64,000 nucleotides of DNA from Nitzschia sp. DOCU1. Lineage: Eukaryota; Bacillariophyta; Bacillariophyceae; Bacillariales; Bacillariaceae. The translations under genes were made by a program, and so were the position numbers. Shown piece after piece: positions 1 to 8,600 of the stretch. Within the stretch, counting starts at the first letter, position 1, and each line of letters begins with the position of its first letter. The stretch lies in NCBI GenBank assembly GCA_951394045.1, contig OX595989.1:248001-312000 (forward strand), written 5' to 3'. The notes beneath the pieces were generated by a model. It was not told the origin of the DNA and did no database searches. It saw only the letters and a list, made by a program, of their open reading frames with translations.

Positions 1-314
1 GGGGGAATACCACCAATCCCCTGAAGATTGGTTAAGTCTAGTTAGTCAACTTGTTAATACTTCGAATCAGACGGAGGGCCAGCAAGACGTCGAGGAATAT
101 TGCGCGCCGAGCGAGCCCAAAATGAACACGTCAGAGGAAGCATTGGTCGAAAGGGTCCATTTTGTTCTTTTTGGAAGAAGAGAGAAGGAACGACGACCGA
201 AGAAGGTAATGCCGATCCCGTCTCCTCTCTAGGACCAGCGAAGAAGAGTTTACTCCACCCGTTTATGTCCACTCCTGCACAGCACGCTTTGAGAGCTTTA
301 CCCTTGCCTTGACG
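1..314. other. intergenic, no gene seen
   Basis: No convincing coding sequence was found before the first gene. Short open frames on both strands lack homology and overlap each other. The segment probably holds the promoter and 5' leader of the downstream plus-strand gene, but no clear TATA box or initiator can be singled out. Confidence 0.4.
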
Positions 315-1019
315 ATGCTACGGCTCAATACGGGCCGTAATCTGACGATTGCTGCGATCGCGGCAGCAGCGGTATTGGCGTTTCCTTGGTTGCATGGCAA
401 TCTCGACCGATTACCCTTCGCCGTTGGCTTTGCGGTCGTGCCAGTACGCAGAACCGTGTCAATGGCACAGTCGTTGGGGCGCGACACGATCCTTTTCCTG
501 TCGGTCAGGTCGTCGTCTGGAGAAGTGGCTACCCAGCCTGGTGGGGGTGATAACTCGACAGACACCATGACGACGGTCCTGTCATCACAGCCGATCCTGG
601 GAATAAATCTGGCGACAAGTTATTCACTGTCATTGAACGAGACGGATCGGCTAGCACTTCAACAAGAATGCAGAGAACTCATTGACAAGTGCATCGCGGA
701 AGGAATTATAGATTTGCAAGAGTTGCACGACAAGTGGGAACGCGACGTCGAAGAAGATATGGTGCCTTTGGCCCAGGCCATGACGTTGAATTCGATTCGA
801 GAATCGGAACGGTTTGCAACCAAGTTGGATGCCATTGTGGGCACGTTCTGGAATCAAACGGCCTTCTCGCGACAACGGACGCATGAACTCTTTGAACAAG
901 ATACTTTAGAACAAAAGCGCAAGGCTCGAGAAGAAGCGGATCGCAAGGCTAAGAAACGAAAACAATCCTGGAAAAAGACTAATGATGCATGGGACGCCTG
1001 GGACGATGATAATTGGTAG
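315..1019 (+). CDS. hypothetical protein with N-terminal hydrophobic anchor
   Basis: This is an intact 234-codon frame. The first ATG is at 315; the frame stays open 6 nt further upstream without another ATG. Residues about 9-24 are Ala/Ile/Val-rich (TIAAIAAAAVLAFPW), which suggests a signal peptide or signal anchor. Residues about 100-235 are hydrophilic and alpha-helical with many charged heptad-like stretches. The C-terminus is strongly basic (KRKARE, RKAKKRKQ) and then ends acidic/aromatic (DAWDAWDDDNW). No family is recognised. The layout (one N-terminal membrane segment, then a coiled-coil-like soluble part) would fit a type II membrane or organelle-targeted protein. The gene stands alone, with about 450 bp before the next gene on the opposite strand. 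Function is unknown. Confidence 0.6.
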   Translation: MLRLNTGRNLTIAAIAAAAVLAFPWLHGNLDRLPFAVGFAVVPVRRTVSMAQSLGRDTILFLSVRSSSGEVATQPGGGDNSTDTMTTVLSSQPILGINLATSYSLSLNETDRLALQQECRELIDKCIAEGIIDLQELHDKWERDVEEDMVPLAQAMTLNSIRESERFATKLDAIVGTFWNQTAFSRQRTHELFEQDTLEQKRKAREEADRKAKKRKQSWKKTNDAWDAWDDDNW

Positions 1020-1475
1020 GATAATCACAAATCAAACAAAGCAACAGTAGTGCCTCGCAGAATCCGATTGACTATCATCAAGTAGTAGGACTTTGGAGTC
1101 AATTTTAGACCAACACAATTGTCATTGTACCCTACCATGACGTTGAAGAAAAATAAGGAAAAACCACAATAAACTAAGTTACTACTGTATTGTCGTGTTC
1201 TGTCGCCACGATGTGGAATGGTGGCACCTTGCTTCTTAGGCATCGAAGATCCAGTATTGTGCATTCTATCCCATGCCATTATTTGTTTGCAGCACAAGCA
1301 CGGGGAAGAAGATGGAGTTTGGTACATCAATCGAGATCGCTGGGATTGCTAGCTCGTGCTGCCCTTGGTTCTCAAAAACGAATGTCAAACAGACTGTGCA
1401 TGGAGATGTTTACTGCCACCAGTAATACAGTAGTACGAAAACACATAATCAATGGGGTGGTAGCAATTTATACAG
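1020..1475. other. convergent intergenic spacer
   Basis: This spacer lies between a plus-strand and a minus-strand gene. Parts near 1370-1475 resemble sequence near 2580-2714, the matching 3' flank of the next paralogue, so the right half belongs to a tandem segmental duplication. No gene is supported. Confidence 0.4.
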
Positions 1476-2102
1476 TTAGAGTACCATTATGGACATCATC
1501 CATCTTTGCCGTCTTTGGCTTGAGCTTTCTTTCATCAGACTCGATAAGGACTTGCTGCTGGTTCGCTGGCACGGTGAACCTCGCGTCGTGGTTTTGGTGC
1601 CTGATGATACGGCCACATTCCTCGACGCCAACCACTTCACTGTGTCTTGAAGGACTTGGTGCGCAACCATGTTAGCAGCATATTCGGCATCCTCGCTGCT
1701 CTCTTCTGAAACCGTCCAACAATCTTGGACAGCCGCTTCGCCGGTTTGGAAATAGCTCATCAACACAATAGTTCGAATGCGATCTCGTCTACTTCGGCGG
1801 ACCTTGGCTCGTTCTCCGTGCAATACTTCAAGCCCAATCATACATGTTCGCTCTTCTTTGCACATGGTTCCTACTGTCGCTTTCTTGGATTGATCTCTTT
1901 TGATCGTTTTGATGAGTCGCATTGTGTGCGCTTTAAAGAACTCATAGTCAGCTCGCTGGTACCATGCGTTGACGCAATCTTTCAATGTTGGAATGGGGAT
2001 AAGGGTGAACTGACAGCTATCATTGAAGCTGACAGATTTCTTGGTGAGAGGAGGACTGATGGAAGAAGTTTCGATGGTAGTAGTATCCATGGCTGAAGTC
2101 AT
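1476..2102 (-). CDS. KSVSF/NAWY-family protein, tandem copy 1
   Basis: This 208-aa intracellular protein belongs to an uncharacterised family that recurs at least six times in this window. The ATG at 2102 (MTSAMDTTT) was chosen because it matches the start of the next copy; the frame is open further upstream. Visible blocks in order are: a Thr/Ser-rich N-terminus; KKSVSFNDSC (about residues 21-30); VNAWYQRADYEFFK (about 44-58); MIGLEVLHGERAKVRRSRR (about 87-107), followed by a hydrophobic helix; QDCWTVSEESSEDAEYAAN (about 126-146); and a basic, Ser-rich tail. The tail resembles that of copy 2 except for the last residues. There is no signal peptide or membrane segment. The WY and R-x-K-x-R-x-x-R blocks are the strongest conserved positions across copies. 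Role unknown; the basic central helix could bind nucleic acid or protein, but that is only inference. Confidence 0.75.
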   Translation of the reverse strand: MTSAMDTTTIETSSISPPLTKKSVSFNDSCQFTLIPIPTLKDCVNAWYQRADYEFFKAHTMRLIKTIKRDQSKKATVGTMCKEERTCMIGLEVLHGERAKVRRSRRDRIRTIVLMSYFQTGEAAVQDCWTVSEESSEDAEYAANMVAHQVLQDTVKWLASRNVAVSSGTKTTTRGSPCQRTSSKSLSSLMKESSSQRRQRWMMSIMVL

Positions 2103-2714
2103 TGTGGTTTGTGGAGAGCAGTCGATGATTTTGTGAGGATACCCAAAATTTTGAATTCGGACTTTCGGGACTCGGTGTTTCTCTCGATGGCAGAACAACT
2201 TCCACGCTCGGCGTATTCTACGCGGGCGCGGGATTGTAACAATGGTAAACGAAGAAGGCCCGCCGGCATCGTTGGCATCATCGGGTAGAACGCTCGTATA
2301 TGCCTCTCACGGGATTGGTTAAACAATGGGTCGCGGTTATTTGTTATTCATTAATTACAAACTACGCAGCTTCTTTCGTACATCCGAAATATTGCTTTTT
2401 TGTTTGGCCGACATCGTGGGTCAGCTGCTTTAGCGAAATGGCGCAACGGGAAAGCTACTGTACCTCGTCCTGAATCACCACCACAACAAGCAGCGGCACC
2501 AGACACACCACCACTGGCAGAAGATGAAGACTTGGTAAGAATCCAGATCGATGGGCTTGCTGACTGATGCCCTTGTATCTCCAAAAAGAATATCAACCAG
2601 ACTGTGTATAGAGATTTTACTACTGTAGTACTACTAGTACGACGAGAAAGCACTAACAAAATCATTCGGGCTGTTGTGCCTGGTAGTAAAGTGCAAATGG
2701 TAGCTAGCATATAG
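2103..2714. other. spacer between tandem paralogues
   Basis: This spacer holds the duplicated 5' flank of copy 1 (a TTTTGTGAGGATACCCAAAA block near 2133, shared with about 3388) and the 3' flank of copy 2. A 119-codon minus-strand open frame (2351-2710) lies immediately downstream of copy 2, has no recognisable domain, and is read as 3' UTR sequence rather than a gene. Confidence 0.45.
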
Positions 2715-3356
2715 TTACGCCACTGTTGTAGACAACATCCATCTTTGACGTCTTTGGTAGGAGCTTTCTTTCATCAAACTCGAAAAGGACTTGCTGCTGA
2801 AGAATGTTGGTCGCCGGCACGGTGAACCTCGTGTCGGTTTGCTGCTTGATGAAACCGCATTTTTCGTCGACACCAACCACTTCACGGTGTCTTGAAAGAC
2901 TTGGTGCGCAACCATGTCAGCAGCATATTTGGCATCTTCGGTGCTCTCTTCTGAAACCGTCCAGCAATCTTGAGCAACCGCTTCGCTGCTTTGGAAATAG
3001 CTCATCAACACAATAGTGCGGATGCGATCTCGTCGGCTTCGTCGGACTTTGGATCGTTCTCCGTGCATTACTTCGAGCCCCATCAAACATGATAGCTCTT
3101 CTTGGCTTATTGTTCCTGTCGTCGACTTCTTCGATTGATCTCGATTGCTCGTTTGCTTGATAAGTCGCATTGTGTTCGTTTTGAAGAACTCGTAGTCAGC
3201 TTGCTGGTACCATGCGTTGAAGCAATCATTCAATGTTGGCATGGGGATAAGGGAGACGTGACAGCTATCATGGAAGCTGACTGATTTCTTGGTGGGAGGG
3301 GAGCTGAGGATGGAAGAAGTCTCGGTAGTAGTAGTAGTGTCCATGGCTGAAGTCAT
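2715..3356 (-). CDS. KSVSF/NAWY-family protein, tandem copy 2
   Basis: This 213-aa close paralogue of the gene 1.2 kb to its left is on the same strand. It starts at the equivalent MTSAMDTTT and shares all blocks: KKSVSFHDSC, FNAWYQQADYEFFK, MGLEVMHGERSKVRRSRR, QDCWTVSEESTEDAKYAAD, VFQDTVKWLV and a C-terminal SLMKESSYQRRQRWML. The similarity continues into the 5' leader (CCACAATGACTTCAGCCATG and the TTTTGTGAGGATACCC block) and the 3' flank, so the whole transcription unit was duplicated. Divergence is spread through the protein and includes short indels in Ser/Thr stretches, while the frame is preserved, which suggests both copies are or recently were under selection. Function unknown. Confidence 0.75.
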   Translation of the reverse strand: MTSAMDTTTTTETSSILSSPPTKKSVSFHDSCHVSLIPMPTLNDCFNAWYQQADYEFFKTNTMRLIKQTSNRDQSKKSTTGTISQEELSCLMGLEVMHGERSKVRRSRRDRIRTIVLMSYFQSSEAVAQDCWTVSEESTEDAKYAADMVAHQVFQDTVKWLVSTKNAVSSSSKPTRGSPCRRPTFFSSKSFSSLMKESSYQRRQRWMLSTTVA

Positions 3357-3746
3357 TGTGGTTTGTGGAGAGCAGTCGATGATTTTGTGAGGATACCCAA
3401 AATTCGAAATTCGGCCTTGCAGCGATGCTTCTCAGTTGATCTTTCGACGGCAGAACAACTTCCTTGCAGTGAAGTGTCAGAAAATGCATAGCAGTTCGGG
3501 ATTGCAGCAATGAAATTGAAGAAGTTATCCCACCGTCCTCGGACGGGATTGCAAAATGATAAATGAAAAAGGCCCGCCGGCGTCGTTGGCTTCAACCACT
3601 CCAAACTCCATATGCCCAATAAATGCTTTCATTAATTACCAACTCGAAGCCTTCTCTCCTTCCTTCTTTCGGGGTATGGCGAAAATGAATGCTTTGTGGG
3701 TTTCGCCGATACACGTCATGTCGAATTGTCGCCGACGAGTGGGTAC
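3357..3746. other. 5' flank of copy 2 and pre-insertion sequence
   Basis: Contains the duplicated leader of the minus-strand gene (to about 3620), including a GGCCCGCCGGC block also present near 2258. It runs into the retrotransposon insertion site. No gene is supported. Confidence 0.4.
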
Positions 3747-3752
3747 CCCCAT
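3747..3752. repeat. target-site duplication, left (CCCCAT)
   Basis: The six bases directly before the 5' LTR equal those directly after the 3' LTR. The last 5 bp (CCCAT) are certain. The sixth depends on whether the LTR ends in ACA or ACAC, because a C follows both LTR ends. Confidence 0.85.
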
Positions 3753-4056
3753 TGTTCGATTACGTCACTACGACGACGGAGTATTTGAGAGCCATTCGAG
3801 TGAATCGGCTTAACAGGACTCATGTCGGGACCCACCCGGTGGACTTTGAGCGGGCCAGTCAAACGGCACATAGCGACAACACAATGGGTGGTCAGCGACG
3901 AGCTAACGATAATTCCTCCTACAAAAGGAAGTAATAGAGTAAGTGGAGGCCCTTCGGAGCCCCGCAAACACAACTTATAATTTAGCATTAGCAACGCTTT
4001 TGTTAGTTTTACTACTTCGCCCGATAGCCGAGCCTGAGAACTCGACTATTCCTACA
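3753..4056 (+). repeat. 5' LTR of element 1
   Basis: Direct repeat of 304 bp with TGT...ACA ends. It is identical to 9946-10249 except at 4018. The LTR contains an AACTTATAATTTAGC A/T-rich block near 3972, which may act as a TATA-like promoter element. Internal sequence begins CGCTTCCTCTGCGCC; no canonical tRNA-complementary primer site was recognised. Confidence 0.93.
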
Positions 4057-4095
4057 CGCTTCCTCTGCGCCAATAGACGAAGATAGAACTGAAAG

Positions 4096-5643
4096 ATGGC
4101 TCGAGCAGGTACTCGAGGTGCAACAGCGAGGAGAGCAGCAGCTCAGCCCGCAGCAGTCGCTGGGAATCCAGCGCCGCCGGCAGTTCAACCACCGGCGCAA
4201 GCACCACCAGTTGTCCAGCAGGTGCAACTACCACCAGCGGTTCCACCGCAGGTACCACCGGTAGTACCAGCGCCACAAGTCCAACCACCAGTCGCTGTCG
4301 CAGCTCCAGTAGCGGCGGTCAATGCAGCAGCTCCGGCTGTCGCAAACGAACCAGCCGCGAACCAAGCGGCGGCGGCAACTGGGACGGCTGGCGTCAGGTT
4401 CAGCTTGACTCCTGGGTTGTTGAAACCTGGAGTGCTGGACTATGACTCTAAACAAGGCATCTCCCACTACAACAACGCAATCAAGAAGCTCCAGGAGGAA
4501 CTCTACGACGGAGGACCCGACGGATTCTTCCAATTCTTGAAAGCGATTGCAGAGAGGGCCAACGAGTTCGGATGGGATGTCCCAGGAGGCATATTCTGGT
4601 ATGTCCCAAGCCTGAACGAACCTCCAGTAAACATCCTGGAGAACTACGGACGACTAAACATCCAGAAGATTTACATGGATGCCCAAGCATGGATGTTCTC
4701 CCAGGGACGATCGGCACAAGACGATCGGATGCTTTACGAGTGCATCCAAAACTCATTGACAGTGGGTGCGAAGGCAAAGCTCAACGTACATCGTCGAGCC
4801 TACACCTTCATGCAAGGAGATCTCCGCATCCCTTGCGGAGTAGCTTATTTGAAGCTCCTCATTCGAGAATCCTACCTCGACACGCATGCGACGACCGGTA
4901 TGATCAGGATGAAGCTGGGAAACTTGGCTGCTCAGATGTCAATCCTTGGCAACGACATTTCCAAGTTCAACGCCTACGTCTATACCATGGTCGAAGCGCT
5001 CTATGCGAGAGGAGAGAAGACCGAAGACCTCCTCACCAACTTGTTTCAAGGTTATGCTGCTTGTACGGATACTACGTTCGTCAGGTACATAGCCGACAAG
5101 CAAACCGAATGGGAGGAAGGAGTCGACATGAAACCAGTCCACTTGATGAACTTGGCCCTGACCAAGTACAAGATCTTGAAGGAAAAGGAGATCTGGATGA
5201 CTCCGACAAAGGAGCAAGAGACGCTCATTGCGCTCGCAGCCAGGTTCAATACCCTCAAGAAGAAGTACGATGGTCGTGCTGCTGAGGGAACAACGAAGAA
5301 GAAAGGAGCGGTATCGACCAAGAAGGGAAAGTTTCCCGAGCGACCGGACTGGATGGCCAAATCAATTGAGCCAACCGGCGACGCGCTCAGGAAGTCAAAG
5401 ACCCACAATGGAAAGCCGTGGTACTGGTGTGGACCGACTACCGGAGGGAAATGTGGAGGCGTTTGGCGCTGCCACAAACCCGAGGAGTGTAAGGGAACCG
5501 CATCGAAGGCCACCGGTAAGCGCCCCGCGAATGATCAAGGCGGCGGCGGCGGAAAGAAAGGAAACCAGGTAGTGATCAATGCGGTCCAAGTCGCAGCAAT
5601 GCAGGACAGCAATGATCTAACCGGTGGGTATCAGAGCAACTGA
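4096..5643 (+). CDS. gag: Gag-like protein of element 1
   Basis: This 515-aa structural protein of the copia element begins at an ATG 40 nt inside the 5' LTR boundary. Residues 1-100 are Ala/Pro/Val/Gln-rich low complexity. Residues about 110-400 form a helical capsid-like region. Near residues 435-465 is a Cys/His cluster of unusual spacing (C-x7-C-x5-CH-x4-C, read as WCGPTTGGKCGGVWRCHKPE then EC) in place of a standard CCHC zinc knuckle; this presumably binds the RNA genome. The C-terminus is Gly/Lys-rich. The frame ends at a TGA (5641-5643) that is in phase with pol, so readthrough would give Gag-Pol. All 515 codons are intact, in keeping with a young copy. Confidence 0.9.
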   Translation: MARAGTRGATARRAAAQPAAVAGNPAPPAVQPPAQAPPVVQQVQLPPAVPPQVPPVVPAPQVQPPVAVAAPVAAVNAAAPAVANEPAANQAAAATGTAGVRFSLTPGLLKPGVLDYDSKQGISHYNNAIKKLQEELYDGGPDGFFQFLKAIAERANEFGWDVPGGIFWYVPSLNEPPVNILENYGRLNIQKIYMDAQAWMFSQGRSAQDDRMLYECIQNSLTVGAKAKLNVHRRAYTFMQGDLRIPCGVAYLKLLIRESYLDTHATTGMIRMKLGNLAAQMSILGNDISKFNAYVYTMVEALYARGEKTEDLLTNLFQGYAACTDTTFVRYIADKQTEWEEGVDMKPVHLMNLALTKYKILKEKEIWMTPTKEQETLIALAARFNTLKKKYDGRAAEGTTKKKGAVSTKKGKFPERPDWMAKSIEPTGDALRKSKTHNGKPWYWCGPTTGGKCGGVWRCHKPEECKGTASKATGKRPANDQGGGGGKKGNQVVINAVQVAAMQDSNDLTGGYQSN

Positions 5644-5676
5644 CGAGTACGGGTTGGGCTCACTTACGTATTGAAT

Positions 5677-8600
5677 ATGTCGATGATGACTTTAAGACCA
5701 CTCCTAATCAAATTAGCGAAGTGGCTTATGTGTTACATTTACTCTATACTAGCGATCCTAACCCCTGATATTGCAAGTAGCGATGATCCCAACTACTACT
5801 ATATTCCCAAGTCCAAACGATGGACTCGCGTGCGGGCGATTTTGGGAATTTTGATAGCCGGGATATTTTGTGTGAGCAGAAAGTTCGAGCCATACGAGAC
5901 GACGTGGAAAGAACTCAAGACAAGGTCTAAATACAGGGAGGCAATCGGTGCCATAAGTATCGATGAGCCTATTTCTCTGAGTCGGAGAACTAACGGATCA
6001 CTCGATATTTTCAATACAGTGGCCGAAAGGGAAACGAACTCAGAGGGAGAACCAATCCACGTAAACGTGGCTAAGTTCGACTGCGATTCGGCAGCCATCG
6101 GCATTGATAACAGATGCAGTGCTTGTATATCGCACGACATCAATGATTTCGATGGCCCCGTAAAGAAAGTTAATCGCTCAATTAAGGGATTCGGAGGCGA
6201 AAGCAAGTTCGAGGTGTACCAAGGGACGATAGTATGGCGTTGGTGCGATAATTTGGGTGCAGTGCACAAGTTTCGTATTCCAAACAGCTACTACATTCCG
6301 AAGGGACAGATGAGACTGCTAAGCCCCCAACATTGGGCAAAGACGCAAATAGGATCGCGCATGAAGAACGTCCGTGGAACGGGCGAAACAACGACTGCTA
6401 CTACAACGAAATTATTTTGGAACAACGGAAAGAACGAACTCGACGTCGCGATTGGAGAAAGAGACAACTGTGCAACGTTCTTCATGGCACCAGGATTCAA
6501 CAAGTTCTCGGTGTTTTGCCAGACGTGCAACGTTGACTACAGCGATTCTATGGACGATCCCATCATGGCATGCGATACTCAAGTAGTAAGCGATGATGAG
6601 GACGACGACATCGATACATCGCCACCACCCGAGCCACCAGCGCATCCTAGGCAGAGGTCAACATGGTGGTCACGAATCACTGGGTTGCCCATCAATCGGG
6701 AGAGGGCTGAGGCGGAGGAAAAACAAGAACAAGAAGGCCCCACGACGACCGCGTTCGACCTAAATGGACCGACGGCGACGGGGGAGCAAAGACCGGTAGT
6801 AGTCGAAGAAGAAGAGGACAGGCAGCCTACAACGGCCGCCGCTCAACTACTTCGATACCACCAACGATTCGGGCACATCAGCTTCGCCAAGCTTCAAAAC
6901 ATGGCCAAGCAAAACATTCTCCCAAGGGCATTGGCCGACTGTGCCGTGCCAGCATGCAGCGCATGCCTATTCGCAAAGGCAACAAGAAGGAATTGGAGAT
7001 CCAAGAGGAGACTCGACTGGACCACGAAGAACCAAGCGACTAAACCAGGTGAAGTCGTGTCGGTGGACCAACTGGTGTCCCCGACAATGGGATTGGTGGC
7101 ACAGGGCACTGGTAGACTAACGACTAAGCGCTACAGGTATGCTACAGTCTACGTCGACCAGTACTCTGGATACTCATTCGTTTATCTGCAAAAGACAGCG
7201 AATGCCGATGAGACAATAGCAGGGAAGAAAGCATTCGAGGCAATGGCTTGGCAGCATGGAGTGAGAATAAAATCTTACCACGCCGACAACGGGATATTTC
7301 GAGCAAATAAGTGGGTTGACGAATGCAGAAACAGCCAGCAAGTCCTCACCTTCGCTGGAGTTAATGCTCATCACACCAACGGACTGGCCGAGAGAAGAAT
7401 CAGGTCGCTCCAGGACCTGACTCGTTCCCAACTGATTCATGCAAACCGACGATGGAAGATGGACGCAACGGTGAATTTGTGGCCGTACGCCATAAGAATG
7501 GCAAACGACGCAATTAACGAATCCCCTAATTTAAAATATAAGGAGGGACTTTCTCCGTTGCAGCTGTTTTCAAGTTCAACGGTGCAGACCCACACAAAGC
7601 ACTGGATGCCTTTCGGGTGCCCGGTCTATGTGCTGGAGGATCAACTTCAGGGTGCCTCGCGCATCCATAACAAGTGGGAGTACAGATCGAGAGTGGGCAT
7701 ATATCTCGGTCGTTCCCCAAACCACGGGAGAAACATTGCCATGGTGCTTGACCGAGTGACCGGTCTTGTATCACCGCAATTTCACGTGGCATTCGACCCG
7801 AGCTTCCGAACAGTTAAGGAAGACCAGTTCGATACCTCGTGGCAAATCAAGGCAGGGTTCCTAAGTGAAAGGAGTCCTATCGGAAATAAGGCGAAGAAAC
7901 GCGCTACCTCCGAGACAATATTTATAAGGAACAATGCTACGGAGCCAGAGAGGGACCAAGCTAGTGCACAACAGAGCGCAAAGCGGTCAAAGACGTCAGC
8001 TACAGCGAGTAACGCTGGAACCTCCCAAAGACAAGGGGAGAATCTCGAGATACCACCCGATGATAGCCAATCGGGAAACAACGAAACACCGCCACTAGAT
8101 GGCGATAGCATGGAACAAGACGCCAGTCAAGGCCCATCTCCAAGCAAATCCCGAGCCGACGGGGACCAGCAAACTCTAACGCCGACGCAGAGGATCACGA
8201 ACGTGATGGTGGCCGAGCTATCCAGGACCACTGCTGGGGATATAGACGGAGAAATTTACGTACTAGAGGCAATGTTTCCGGACTACGCCGGGAACAAAGA
8301 GATGGACCCACTACAAGTTTTCAAGGCAACTTCGGACCCGGACACGATGTACCTACATCAAGCTATGAAGCAACCCGATGCACCAGAGTTCAAGAAGGCG
8401 ATGCAGAAGGAGTGGGACGACCAGATCAACAACGGTAACTTCACCGTAATCCACCGATCGAAAGTTCGAGAGGGAGCGGCAGTATTACCAGCTGTGTGGC
8501 AGATGAAACGCAAGCGCGACATCCGCACGCGCCATATTAAAAAGTATAAGGCGCGATTGAACATCGATGGATCGCGCATGAAGTACGGTCAACACTATGA

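Noticed and set aside
4228..4533. Minus-strand open frames opposite gag of element 1
   Set aside because: They are antisense shadows of the Ala/Pro-rich gag sequence, with no domain and repetitive composition.
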